Assembly (NCBI GenBank): GCA_034669965.1 | Contig: JAXMOK010000003.1 | Location: forward strand, 310,001-374,000 | Length of the DNA stretch: 64,000 bases | From: HXMU1420-13 sp034669965 | GTDB taxonomy: Bacteria; Bacteroidota; Rhodothermia; Balneolales; Balneolaceae | Direction of reading: 5' to 3' | Shown here: positions 1 to 9,490 of the stretch, one piece after another | Numbering within the stretch: the first letter of the stretch is position 1 | Layout: the number at the start of each line of letters is the position of its first letter | Made by a program: the position numbers and the translations under genes | The notes under the pieces: generated by a model | The model's database searches: none | What the model saw: the letters and a program-made list of their open reading frames with translations, nothing else | What the model was told of the DNA's origin: nothing

Positions 1-1
1 A

Positions 2-313
2 CTTCGATCATTCAAATCTGGCAAAATAGAACCGGTTTTGCGAACTGATACCATTGCTGACGGGCTTCGAACGTCGGTTGGGGATTTGCCCTTTCAAATC
101 ATCAAACAAAATGTAGATGATATTGTTACGGTTAGCGAAGAGTCGATTATCGAAGCCATGCGTTTTATCTGGGAACGGATGAAAATTATTATCGAGCCTT
201 CATGTGCAGTACCGGTAGCTGCCGTTTTTGAAGGCAAAGTGGACGTTCCGAATAAAAAGGTAGGTATTATAATAACCGGTGGTAATGTGGATTTAGGGAA
301 TCTGCCCTGGTAA
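2..313 (+). CDS. PLP-dependent serine/threonine dehydratase or serine racemase, C-terminal end (cut by window edge)
   Basis: The reading frame is open from the first bases of the window, so this is the 3' end of a longer gene (about 103 codons visible, usual length about 320). Visible family signatures are the segment beginning SFKSGKIEP, then TIADGLRTSVGD, the conserved IEPSCAVPVAA (the EPSGA-like segment) and the closing GGNVDLGNLPW. Members of this fold-type II family deaminate L-serine or L-threonine, or racemise serine, in the cytoplasm using pyridoxal phosphate. The PLP lysine lies outside the window, so dehydratase and racemase cannot be separated. No gene follows on this strand; the next genes run the other way. 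Confidence 0.8.
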   Translation, partial: LRSFKSGKIEPVLRTDTIADGLRTSVGDLPFQIIKQNVDDIVTVSEESIIEAMRFIWERMKIIIEPSCAVPVAAVFEGKVDVPNKKVGIIITGGNVDLGNLPW

Positions 314-552
314 TCCACTTTCACCGATTAAATTTATTTAGTCTATTTGCTCAAAATATCGCGACGATTTACGACCCACCTAATAAGGAGTAAATGAAAA
401 GTTATAATTATCAGTAGATGCGTAATCCCATAATCATCCGAAATCGTGATTCTACATTGATTGCGGTTTTAATCGTTGTACTGCTCAGTGATGGCTTAAT
501 GGAATGGAACTCTATGATGAGATGAATACCAGTTGGTTAAACCATTTCCTTT

Positions 553-611
553 ATGCAAGACAAAGCCTTGCTGTGCTCCTAGTTTTAAGTCACAGGCTTA
601 ATACATCTTGA
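553..611 (+). repeat. REP-like dispersed repeat, family A, copy 1
   Basis: About 60 bases match a second copy at 13096-13156 with scattered substitutions. Shared blocks include ATGCAAGAC and AGTTTTAAGTCACAG. Copy 2 folds as two consecutive hairpins; copy 1 keeps the same layout with a few stem mismatches. The rest of the 314-618 interval shows no credible gene. Two-hairpin intergenic repeats of this kind are typically linked to REP-associated tyrosine transposases (general knowledge); no such transposase gene is in the window. Confidence 0.55.
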
Positions 612-618
612 GGTTTGT

Positions 619-3600
619 TTAATTCAAAAAACCAATCCGCTTTCTACTCTCCCAAATTCCACTCATTAGTAGCAATATTCCGGTACTAAAAAGAAGCCCC
701 CAAATTACGATCACTGCGAGAGCTTCCCAGAAATCGTTGGTTCCTAATACCATCATAGGTACTAAACCTACAATAGTGGTGGTAGTTGTGACTAAAATAG
801 TTCGGATTTTCTTTTTGAAGATGTACATCCAACAACGTAATCCCCGTACCCCTTTCGAGTGTTCTATCTGTTTTTGATGGATAAGCAGTATCGCATTATT
901 CACTACAACGCCAATACTTAGTAAAGCTCCCGCAATAGCTCCGCGATCAAAAGCGAGATCGTTAGCAAGTGCTCCCAGCATTATCCCAATAACACAAAAA
1001 GGAATAGCGGAAATCACAAAAAGTGGACCCGACCAACTTTCTAAAAGTGCCGATACGATCATCCAAACACTTAATACACTCAACAAACCAATCAACCAAA
1101 GATTCCTTGATTGTTCTTCATTTTCTAGACTGAAATATGTATTCCCAAATTTGATTTCAGCCCCCACAGGTGCCGGTACTTCTTCCAATACGCTTTGAAT
1201 ATACTCCCGACCCATTCTATAATTTCCCAAAAAATTTAAACTGATGGTTCTTTCGTAGGCCTGATCTGTACGCCTAATTTCATTCAATGCTTTTTCTTTC
1301 CGAATTTCGGCAACCTCCCCAATATTGAAACTTGCCGTTTGTGTATTCCGGATGGTATTCACAAAATTCTCTTCATAAACTCTGTCAACTTCACTTCTTC
1401 CGATCAAATACATTTCCCGCCCTTCAAATTCAACCTTCCCGAAAGTATTGGTAGGATTTAAATCCAGCGATAAAGACTGCATAATCTCATATTCATTCAT
1501 CCCTTTCGCTGTGATCAACTCTTTATCAAAAACCAGTTTATACTGTTGGAAATCATCTCTGGAAAAATAGGAACTGGCATTTATGTCAACTTCTCTAACC
1601 CTTCTATTCCTTTCCAGGCGCTGTTTAATATCGTTCGCTAAATCTTCAAGCTCATTATAAGCATACCCGGTTAATTGGATGTTGTGGGATAAAGATTGAC
1701 CTCCAAAACCTGTACTTATCCCATCACCAAAACCAGAAACAGACGTGGCTACATTTCCGGTTCGAGCAGCTAGATACATCGCTTCTCCAAAAAAGTAATA
1801 AGGAGCAGGATCATATAGGAAATCCGGATCTACAGCGAAACGCATGTACGCTCCGAAATACTCCGACATCTCCGCCTCGAAATACGTAAACGCATGGGAA
1901 TACGGCTCTACAATCTTTTCATAATTTTGAACAATCTTATCCACTTCAGATAACGGAGTGCCTTGAGGAGTTCGAATATACACGGTGATATATTCCTGAT
2001 AATTACCCAGCCATGGACTCCCGAAATAGGTTTCTTCTACAAACTTTCTAGTTAGCCCACCAATTATCGGATCAATTTCATCTCTATGATCAAAATACAA
2101 CTGAGTAAATTCAGGCCAATTAGTGTCTTCCCAATCCGGGTCTTCGATCAAAAAAACAGGCAATCCCAATGCAGAGATTAGCGCAAACATAAATACCCAA
2201 CGTAGTTTGCTTCTCCATATCATGATCAGTAAAAAGAAGCGGGTGTATGAAAATCTTTTGGATTTTTTTGAAACTGATATTTCCTTTTCCACCGGATTCA
2301 ACCATATTAATGCATAGGGTATCCATGTGAATGCAATTAGAACTGAACTGATAAGAGTAAGTGTTAGTGCCACCGCAAGAGGTAACAGGAACAAACGGAG
2401 TTCTTCTAAGGCGAATAATAGAGGAACAAAAATTCCAATCGTTGTAAAGGTACTTCCCAGAACAGGTACTACAGTTTTTGGCATTTCCTGAACTACATGT
2501 GCAATTCGATCTTTGCGAACTTTAGGCAGCTTTGGATTTACCTGCTCGAATACCACAACCGCATTGTCGATCAGCATACCCAATGCAATGGTTATTCCTG
2601 CTAGTGTTATCACATTCAGGGTGTAGTTAAACACGAATAGCAAGGTAATACTAAGGAAAACCGAAAATAGAACACTTCCCATAATTACCAGAGGTGCACT
2701 TAATTTTCGGATAAATAAAAATACAATCAGAAAAACCAGAAGCCCGCTAATCATTGCCTGTTGAGCTAGATCATCAAACTGATTTCGCAGTTCTTCTGTT
2801 GAGTCGTATTGTAACCGTAACTGCATTTCGGTGGGCAATGTAGAGGTCATGGCATCCATCCGTGTAATAATACGTTCGGCTAGTTTGATAGCATCTGCTC
2901 CGCCTTCTTTCACAAACTCGATGGTTAAGGCCGGATTCCCATTAATTCGCCGCTTCGTTTTAGCGGGATAATCCTGAACACTTACCGTTGCAATATCAGC
3001 CAGAATTAATTGGCGTTCCGTTTCCGGTAGATCAATCTGCATTCGTTCGATTTGTGAGACCTGAGAATAATCAGGTGGAAGAACTAAACTATATCGGCCA
3101 TTTCCGGATTCGGTATACCCTGAGCCTCGCCATGAGAGTCGCTGATAAATTTGATTCATCAATCTAGAATGAGACAGCTCATACTGTTCTAATTTGAATC
3201 GATCGAAGGTTACGATCAAAGCTGGATCCTGCACTCCTTCTAATCTAATTTCTGCTATACCCTCTAATCCCAAAAGTTTGTTTTTGATGCTTTTTTGACC
3301 GAAATCCAAGAGGTCTTTGCCCTCAAGGTCTCCACTTAGTGTATAAATCAAAAAAGTTTGCTGGTCTTCCAATTCTCGTGGAACACTTCGGGATATACTT
3401 GCAGGGGAAACAGCTTCGGGAAAACTCTCTTCCAAATTATTTAAATATTCCCGCAACTCCACTGCCCTGAAATCAACAGGTGCGTTTTTAGCAAATGTTA
3501 TGGTAATCGCACTGCTTCCTTCTTTAGTGATTGATCGGATTCCGGTAACATCTCTTAGTTGATTTGCAGCACTTTCAACTTTCCGAGTGATTTCCAACTC

Positions 3601-3768
3601 CATAATTTCAGGCACCGTACTTCCCCACCCATAACTAACCGTAATTGAAGGAAGGTTCAATTCCGGCATTTGTTCTACATTGATGGATCGCCACGATGAA
3701 ATCCCGACAACACAAACGATGATGTAGAAAAATGAAATGAGATATTTACGTTGAAAGAGTTGGGACAA
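619..3768 (-). CDS. RND efflux permease (HAE1-like), second of the operon
   Basis: A 1049-residue inner-membrane pump of the AcrB/MdtC type, the normal family length. It has an N-terminal transmembrane helix, two periplasmic porter halves and two bundles of hydrophobic helices. The proton-relay helix 4 reads GMLIDNAVVVFEQ, keeping the first acidic residue with Asn in the second position; helix 10 reads GVVVNNAILLIHQ, with Asn where AcrB has Lys940. It lies 64 bases downstream of the adaptor and is probably co-transcribed with it and with the first pump. The porter region is clearly diverged from the other pump, suggesting a division of labour or a hetero-oligomer as in MdtBC. The substrate is unknown. 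No TolC-type outer-membrane channel is encoded nearby. Confidence 0.9.
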   Translation of the reverse strand: MSQLFQRKYLISFFYIIVCVVGISSWRSINVEQMPELNLPSITVSYGWGSTVPEIMELEITRKVESAANQLRDVTGIRSITKEGSSAITITFAKNAPVDFRAVELREYLNNLEESFPEAVSPASISRSVPRELEDQQTFLIYTLSGDLEGKDLLDFGQKSIKNKLLGLEGIAEIRLEGVQDPALIVTFDRFKLEQYELSHSRLMNQIYQRLSWRGSGYTESGNGRYSLVLPPDYSQVSQIERMQIDLPETERQLILADIATVSVQDYPAKTKRRINGNPALTIEFVKEGGADAIKLAERIITRMDAMTSTLPTEMQLRLQYDSTEELRNQFDDLAQQAMISGLLVFLIVFLFIRKLSAPLVIMGSVLFSVFLSITLLFVFNYTLNVITLAGITIALGMLIDNAVVVFEQVNPKLPKVRKDRIAHVVQEMPKTVVPVLGSTFTTIGIFVPLLFALEELRLFLLPLAVALTLTLISSVLIAFTWIPYALIWLNPVEKEISVSKKSKRFSYTRFFLLIMIWRSKLRWVFMFALISALGLPVFLIEDPDWEDTNWPEFTQLYFDHRDEIDPIIGGLTRKFVEETYFGSPWLGNYQEYITVYIRTPQGTPLSEVDKIVQNYEKIVEPYSHAFTYFEAEMSEYFGAYMRFAVDPDFLYDPAPYYFFGEAMYLAARTGNVATSVSGFGDGISTGFGGQSLSHNIQLTGYAYNELEDLANDIKQRLERNRRVREVDINASSYFSRDDFQQYKLVFDKELITAKGMNEYEIMQSLSLDLNPTNTFGKVEFEGREMYLIGRSEVDRVYEENFVNTIRNTQTASFNIGEVAEIRKEKALNEIRRTDQAYERTISLNFLGNYRMGREYIQSVLEEVPAPVGAEIKFGNTYFSLENEEQSRNLWLIGLLSVLSVWMIVSALLESWSGPLFVISAIPFCVIGIMLGALANDLAFDRGAIAGALLSIGVVVNNAILLIHQKQIEHSKGVRGLRCWMYIFKKKIRTILVTTTTTIVGLVPMMVLGTNDFWEALAVIVIWGLLFSTGILLLMSGIWESRKRIGFLN

Positions 3769-3832
3769 GAATATTCAACATTGAACACTCAACATTCAAT
3801 AAAAACATCGAAAGTTGAGGATTGATTATTGT

Positions 3833-5044
3833 TTATTGGGAATTAGACATTAATGGAAGTACCCGTTGCTGGTGACTAATGCTGAAGTGCTTATCTACTG
3901 CAAGAGTATCTCCAGGGAAAATATCGGGATGATCAACAAGCACCCATTCGGTCGTCATATCAACCGGACTCACATATATCCATTCCACTTCGGTATTATT
4001 GAGCTTGAATATTAGTGTTCGTCCATCACGTTCAAGCAAAGCTTCTCGTGGCATTCGTACTTTTGATGTTTTACTTCGAACTAATACCCTTCCTTCCACG
4101 GTCATCCCGGGTTTAAGCTTTTCTGCTGTATTATCAACCTCTGCGATTATCTGACCTGTTTTGGTTTTATGATCAATTTCTGGAGATATAGCAATCACCT
4201 CTCCGGTATGGGTTTCACCCGATGGATCAATTAAATCAATGGGAACTCCTGTGCTCAAGGAAGTAATTTCAGATTCCAATACATCAAAACGAACACGTAC
4301 TTTATCTATGTTCAATAAGGATCCTAATTCTTTTCCTGTCGAAATATAGGCGCCATTTGTCAGCACTTCTTTTGTTGAAATTATTCCTGAAAATGGTGCT
4401 TTCAGAATCGTGTAACTTAGGTTTAATTTTGCGCGTTCATAGGCCAGTTCAGCATCAGCCAGACCGGTAGATATTCTAAAACCTGCTCCTTCCCCATTTT
4501 GTGCAGCTTCTTCTCCGCGTAAACGCATTTCAACATCAAATTCGGATTTTGCCTTTAAATACTGATTGTAGGCCTCTTCTTTTTGTAGCTCCCATTCTTT
4601 AGCATTAAACTGAACCAATACATCCCCTTTATTTACTTCCAAACCATCTTTAACGATTTGAGCTTCTACAAATCCTGAGATTCTTGGTGTAATCTGAATT
4701 TTTTGTACTGCCTCAACTACCCCTCTACTTTCAATATAGAAGTCTAAAGGTTGATCATCTATCACAGAAAACACAACTTCCGGTAGAATTTCTATACTTT
4801 CAAGATCCGGTCGGATTTCATTTTTTCTATCATTAATACACCCTGTAGCTGAAATTCCAATGACGAATAAAAACAACAAAACCTTGCCTAAAGTAACCCT
4901 TTTGGAAAGAGAGAATAATCCACCCCACCATGTACTAGCGAACGCGAAATAATCTTGTCGAGTTGGCTCAATTCTGTAGTATTCTTCTTTCGAAAAGCAT
5001 GGATCGCAATTACCACGAGCATCAATTCGCTTCTTTTTCATCAT
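3833..5044 (-). CDS. RND periplasmic adaptor (membrane fusion protein) with long N-terminal extension
   Basis: A 403-residue adaptor linking inner-membrane RND pumps to an outer-membrane channel. A hydrophobic stretch ends in a lipobox, ATGC, with Cys69 as the likely lipidated residue. The biotinyl-lipoyl-like half (VEAVQKIQITPRISGFV), a short helical hairpin, the second lipoyl half (LNLSYTILKAPFSGIIS) and a beta-barrel region (EVIAISPEIDHKTKTGQI) follow in the usual order. The start overlaps the stop of the upstream pump by four bases (ATGA), which supports translational coupling and this start. That start leaves about 50 residues before the signal helix, including a CDPC motif and a Trp pair; no Met lies between, so the extension is either real or a non-ATG start is used. 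Confidence 0.88.
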   Translation of the reverse strand: MMKKKRIDARGNCDPCFSKEEYYRIEPTRQDYFAFASTWWGGLFSLSKRVTLGKVLLFLFVIGISATGCINDRKNEIRPDLESIEILPEVVFSVIDDQPLDFYIESRGVVEAVQKIQITPRISGFVEAQIVKDGLEVNKGDVLVQFNAKEWELQKEEAYNQYLKAKSEFDVEMRLRGEEAAQNGEGAGFRISTGLADAELAYERAKLNLSYTILKAPFSGIISTKEVLTNGAYISTGKELGSLLNIDKVRVRFDVLESEITSLSTGVPIDLIDPSGETHTGEVIAISPEIDHKTKTGQIIAEVDNTAEKLKPGMTVEGRVLVRSKTSKVRMPREALLERDGRTLIFKLNNTEVEWIYVSPVDMTTEWVLVDHPDIFPGDTLAVDKHFSISHQQRVLPLMSNSQ

Positions 5045-8000
5045 ACCTTTATTGATTTAAACTTTTTGCGGTTTATTAACCTAAAAACCATCGGGATTAT
5101 ATACAGTGTTAACAATGTACTAGTTATCATTCCCCCCATTAAAGCAATAGCCAAAGACTGACGAAACACATAGCCGTCGCCAAGAGGAATGAGCATTGGT
5201 ATCAACCCTAAAATTGTAGTCAAACTTGTCATAACGACCGGCCTAAACCGATGGATACCTGCTTGTTTTATGGCTTCATCTAAATCGCTTGTTTCATCAA
5301 AATATCGACGCATAAAATCTACTTTTAGAATAGAGTCATTCACAGCGATTCCTGTTAAAATCAAAATTCCCATAAAAGAAAGAGCGTTCAGACTTACGCC
5401 CGTCACATATAAAATGGCGATGGATCCAATCCACGCGAATGGAATGGCCAGAATAATCAGTAGTGGGTATAAAAGATTTTCGTACTGAATAGCCAGAATC
5501 AAATAAATGAGCAATACACTGATCAATAAAAGTAATCCTAGTTCTTCCAAAAGTTGGATAAGTTGAGGAGCCGTACCATCAATGCGAACTTCAAATCCCG
5601 TGTTTTGGATAAAAGTTGAAACATTTTCTTTGATTAATGTAGCTCCCAACCACCAATCAGTAAAAGTGAGATTACTCGCGAATGTAAGTATGGGCGATTG
5701 ATCGGCTCGCTCCATTTGTTCAGCTTCATCAGAAATTCGTATCTCTGCTAAATCGGCCAAAGGGATTATTCTATTCCTAATGTTCACCTTAATATCCGAC
5801 GGATTCAATATGCTATCTTCATTCCCTAACAAGCGAATGGATATCTGCTCATCTTGTCTGTTCCAGTCTGTAATCCAACTACCTCGGGTTATTGATTCGA
5901 GGTAAGTGACTAACTCTGATTCTGTAATTTCAAATTTTAGTAGTTCTTCTTCTTTAAATCGAAGCTCATATACTTGCACCCGCTGTGGATATTTCTCAGT
6001 GAGTACAAATCCATCAAATTGAGTTTGCAGCAATTCTTCAAGAGAATCTCCAACACGATGGCTTAAACTTCGGTCTGTGCCAACAATACTAAGTTCTACC
6101 GGTGCCGAATTTGAAGCTGCCACCGAATTGGCTCCTGAATTATTTTGATCTTCGAAACTCCAGGTTGCAAATGTTCGATCTAAATCGTTAAACACTTGCT
6201 TTACAGCGGCTTCTTCCTCGGATGTTTCAACAGGAACGGAGATCGTGAATTTATTGAGGCCTTCATTTTTGATGGCATTCAAACTGATATTATCCGAATA
6301 ACCACCAATTACCAGTGTATAATCCAATCCTGAATATTGTCGTATATATTCTACCATTTCCTGTGCAGTAGCCCTAGCAGATTTCAGAGAGGTATTTCCC
6401 GGCAAGGTTATAAGTTGTTCAACGCGAACGGGCTCGCTTTCAGGTAATGCAGACTTAGGAATATAAATGAACATCCAACCTGCTAAAAGTATCAGAGTAA
6501 GTGCTGATAAAGATGCAACAAATGGTCGCCGAATTACCTTCTGCAGACTTCGTTCATATCGATTAACTACAGAATCCAATAAAGATGAAATTGGATTCAA
6601 TAACCCTATAGTATTTCCACTCAGATGTGCCACAAAAACAGGCAGAATAACTAGGGCCACTAGTAGTGATGACATCAAACTAATCGAAAGTGTAGCAGCC
6701 AGATCCCTGAAAAAGGCACCTTCGAATCCCCCTAAAAAAATGAGAGGCAGAAACACTGAAATGGTGGTGAAGGTAGAGGCCGTAACTGCGAGTGCAATTT
6801 CGTTTGTACCTTTTCTGGCTGATTCGAATTGATCAAATCCTTGTTTTCTATACCGGTTGATATTCTCCAATACCACAATAGAATTATCTAGCAGTAAACC
6901 AATTCCCAATGTTAATCCACTTAATGAAATGATATTTAATTGTATGCCAAATAGATACATGGCAATAAAAGTGAAGAAAATGCTCACCGGAATAGAAATA
7001 CCGATCGTAAATGGACTTTTAACATCTTCCAAGAAAAAGAAGAGCACAAGAAAAGCTAGTATTCCACCTATGATCAGGGTTTGTAATAAATTCGAAATAG
7101 AATTTTGGATGTAGGTTGCATCCTCCTTAATCACTTCAATGTGTATATCCGGGTTTTGCTCTTTAATTTCATCCAAAATCTGGACCAGTGTTTGAAATAC
7201 TGTTACAGAGTTCGAACCATATTCTTTTTTAACCTGCACAGTTAAAATATCCCTTCCGTCGAGCAAGGAAAATGAAGTAGGGTCTGCTTCATCCAAATTT
7301 ACGTCGGCAATTTCATGTAGAAACAATACACGTCCGCTAGCCAGTGATTTAACGGGAATATTTTTAATGTCATTCAAAGACTCAATTCGGCTTTCGATTT
7401 TAATGGCATATCGGTACCAACCGTCTCTGAGTTCTCCGGTAGATGAAAACACATTTGCACTGCTAATCACTTGTTTTACTTCTGCCAATGAAATCCCAAA
7501 GCGATCTAATAAACCGGGATCAAAGTTGATCTGAACTTCCGGTTCTACGGCTCCAACTAAAATGGCTTGGGCTATCCCTGATTGTTGTTCTAGTCTTCGA
7601 GTAAATACTTGCTCAGCCCAGCGTTTAATTTCCAGTCGGTTCTCAAAACTTTGATTTTCCACATCCTTCAAAGTTAATGCTAGTGTAGCGATGGGTTCAT
7701 CGGAAGCAGATGAATAAATAAGTTGAGGCCTTTCTGCCTGTTCCGGCAATAAGTAGCGAGCCTGATCTAGCTTTTCGCGTACATTTAGAAACGCCAAATC
7801 CATGTCGCTGCCCCAATCAAAAGTGAGGAAAATGAGACTTTGCCCTTGGCGGGCTATCCCCCGTATCTCCTCCACGCCTCGAACCGAACCAAGAACGCCC
7901 TCCATCTGCTCATTAATTCGGACTTCAACCTCAGTTGCCGGGGCGCCCACATATTCGGTAGAAACCAGGATGGTTGGTCGCGTTACATCCGGTAGTAACT

Positions 8001-8088
8001 CAATCGATAATCGAGAAAGAGACAATCCCCCAAAAATCAGGATTGCGATAACGATGATAACGGTAGCAATGGGTTTGTGAAGGAGCAA
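5041..8088 (-). CDS. RND efflux permease (HAE1-like), first of the operon
   Basis: A 1015-residue AcrB-family proton-driven pump. The N-terminus reads LLHKPIATVIIVIAIL, then LLPDVTRPTILVSTEY, typical of the family. Helix 4 has GLLLDNSIVVLENI (first Asp kept, second Asn) and helix 10 has GIAVNDSILKVDF. It leads an operon followed by the adaptor (four-base overlap) and a second, divergent pump. The start is unclear: the only conventional start codon near the expected N-terminus is TTG at 8088. Homologous proteins would be expected to begin two or three residues earlier, where an ATT codon lies, and no Shine-Dalgarno motif is visible. The promoter probably lies in the 180-base AT-rich gap before it. 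Confidence 0.9.
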   Translation of the reverse strand: MLLHKPIATVIIVIAILIFGGLSLSRLSIELLPDVTRPTILVSTEYVGAPATEVEVRINEQMEGVLGSVRGVEEIRGIARQGQSLIFLTFDWGSDMDLAFLNVREKLDQARYLLPEQAERPQLIYSSASDEPIATLALTLKDVENQSFENRLEIKRWAEQVFTRRLEQQSGIAQAILVGAVEPEVQINFDPGLLDRFGISLAEVKQVISSANVFSSTGELRDGWYRYAIKIESRIESLNDIKNIPVKSLASGRVLFLHEIADVNLDEADPTSFSLLDGRDILTVQVKKEYGSNSVTVFQTLVQILDEIKEQNPDIHIEVIKEDATYIQNSISNLLQTLIIGGILAFLVLFFFLEDVKSPFTIGISIPVSIFFTFIAMYLFGIQLNIISLSGLTLGIGLLLDNSIVVLENINRYRKQGFDQFESARKGTNEIALAVTASTFTTISVFLPLIFLGGFEGAFFRDLAATLSISLMSSLLVALVILPVFVAHLSGNTIGLLNPISSLLDSVVNRYERSLQKVIRRPFVASLSALTLILLAGWMFIYIPKSALPESEPVRVEQLITLPGNTSLKSARATAQEMVEYIRQYSGLDYTLVIGGYSDNISLNAIKNEGLNKFTISVPVETSEEEAAVKQVFNDLDRTFATWSFEDQNNSGANSVAASNSAPVELSIVGTDRSLSHRVGDSLEELLQTQFDGFVLTEKYPQRVQVYELRFKEEELLKFEITESELVTYLESITRGSWITDWNRQDEQISIRLLGNEDSILNPSDIKVNIRNRIIPLADLAEIRISDEAEQMERADQSPILTFASNLTFTDWWLGATLIKENVSTFIQNTGFEVRIDGTAPQLIQLLEELGLLLLISVLLIYLILAIQYENLLYPLLIILAIPFAWIGSIAILYVTGVSLNALSFMGILILTGIAVNDSILKVDFMRRYFDETSDLDEAIKQAGIHRFRPVVMTSLTTILGLIPMLIPLGDGYVFRQSLAIALMGGMITSTLLTLYIIPMVFRLINRKKFKSIKV

Positions 8089-8270
8089 ACGAATTAAAGT
8101 TAGTTACTTAGAGAATAGTAACTATAAAGAAATTCTTTTGCTAATAGTTTTTATGTAAATGCTATAATATACTAAAGTTAAGATTGAACTGATTTAATCT
8201 GTTATAGGTAAAAGTATTTATGTAAAAACTACCAATACACAGATATTGAATTCAGCGAAGAAGTGAATTT

Positions 8271-9296
8271 CTAATCGAAATTTATCTCTAATAATCTAAT
8301 ATTATTCTCAGGTTCATACTCAATGGTATAAACGTTTCCTTGATTATCAACATGAACATTTATCGCTAAATGATCGAGCTTATAAACTTCTATTAAATTT
8401 AAGTCCCAATCATATTTTTGAATAAATCTCCCAAAAGAAGAAGAAGGGCCTGTTGAAATTTCTCCAGAGTATAAGGCATAGATATATTCGTCATTAGCAT
8501 CCACAGATATATACGCCCTCAAATCAATATTAGTAGGAAGTGCATTACCTCCCATTACTTGTGTAATCGGAATCCCAAGGTCTTCATCAACCAATTCTTT
8601 AATCAGATTTCCTTCAAGGTTAATAACTGCCACCCTTTTTGCAAAACGATAGACAAAGACTGCTTTTCCAATATTTTGATTTATTACAGAATATGAATGC
8701 CATCTTTGTGCTACCGACCTCTCTGAAACTTGAGATGTTAGTCCGAGATCGGGATGATTCCCTTTGCAATCAATTCGTTCACCCTTAATATCTATAATCT
8801 CTAACATACACCCGGTTGTTATTCCCGATCCGATAAATGAAGAATTATTTGAACTTAAGGTTGTATAAAACCCATCCGTTTTGAGATACACATATTCATT
8901 TTCATTGAGTTCATACTCTTCATTTAAAACTGCAATTCTTCTGTTAACAGCATCAAATATGTAGATATGCCCTTTTTGTTGATCTATAAATATGTCCCAG
9001 GGATCAATAAACTCTCCGGGACCTTTACCCACAGAACCAATTGAATGCTTTTGTATTAGTGAGGTATTCTCTTGACTGAAAACTTGAATTGTGGGTTCAT
9101 TTGATTTATCCGTGACAACTATTTTATCATCATGAAATATTAAATCGCTGGGTAGAAATATTTCACTATCCGGTTGCAGCACGATGGAGGCAACTTCTGT
9201 AAGTGGGTAGTTTTTAATATCGAATATACTTTCCTGAGCTCTGATTTCGACACTCCAGAAAAGGATCAATGTTGTTATGAATACTGAAAGTTTCAT
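8271..9296 (-). CDS. Secreted 6-bladed beta-propeller protein
   Basis: A 341-residue protein with a cleavable signal peptide (hydrophobic stretch ending in EIRAQ). NHL-like repeats follow, including the landmark GSVGKGPGEF at about residues 90-100 that marks the '6-bladed beta-propeller' family of Bacteroidota and Balneolota. These proteins are exported and probably bind ligands or partners; no enzymatic activity is established. It is one of four family members on the same strand in this island (9491, 11530, 13237). A duplicated REP-like element separates it from the next member upstream, so it probably has its own promoter. Called from fold-type motifs only; function unknown. Confidence 0.75.
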   Translation of the reverse strand: MKLSVFITTLILFWSVEIRAQESIFDIKNYPLTEVASIVLQPDSEIFLPSDLIFHDDKIVVTDKSNEPTIQVFSQENTSLIQKHSIGSVGKGPGEFIDPWDIFIDQQKGHIYIFDAVNRRIAVLNEEYELNENEYVYLKTDGFYTTLSSNNSSFIGSGITTGCMLEIIDIKGERIDCKGNHPDLGLTSQVSERSVAQRWHSYSVINQNIGKAVFVYRFAKRVAVINLEGNLIKELVDEDLGIPITQVMGGNALPTNIDLRAYISVDANDEYIYALYSGEISTGPSSSFGRFIQKYDWDLNLIEVYKLDHLAINVHVDNQGNVYTIEYEPENNIRLLEINFD

Positions 9297-9301
9297 TTGG
9301 A

Positions 9302-9478
9302 TTAATTGAGTTTCCTAGCAAAATTTTAGGATATCAGAAATTGGAGAAGAGCTCCCAAATGGCTTCACGGAGTGGAACTCCGTGACTAGTTTAATTGAGT
9401 TACTCAGCAAAATTTTAAAATATCAGAAATTGGAGCAGAGCTCCTAATGGCTTCACGAAGTGGAACTCTGTGACGAGT
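9302..9478 (+). repeat. Tandem pair of REP-like units (family B), about 88 bp each
   Basis: Two head-to-tail copies, 9302-9390 and 9391-9478, differ at roughly a dozen positions. Each carries two hairpins. The first is GGAG(A/C) and GCTCC with an AGA loop (9343-9355, 9432-9444). The second has stem TCACGGAGT, loop GGA and a perfect complementary arm at 9365-9385, with a mismatched version at 9453-9473. The layout matches REP/BIME units that are substrates of REP-associated transposases in other bacteria. It fills the gap between two propeller genes and could also act as a 3' stabiliser or terminator of the upstream message. Confidence 0.7.
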
Positions 9479-9490
9479 TTAAATGAGATC

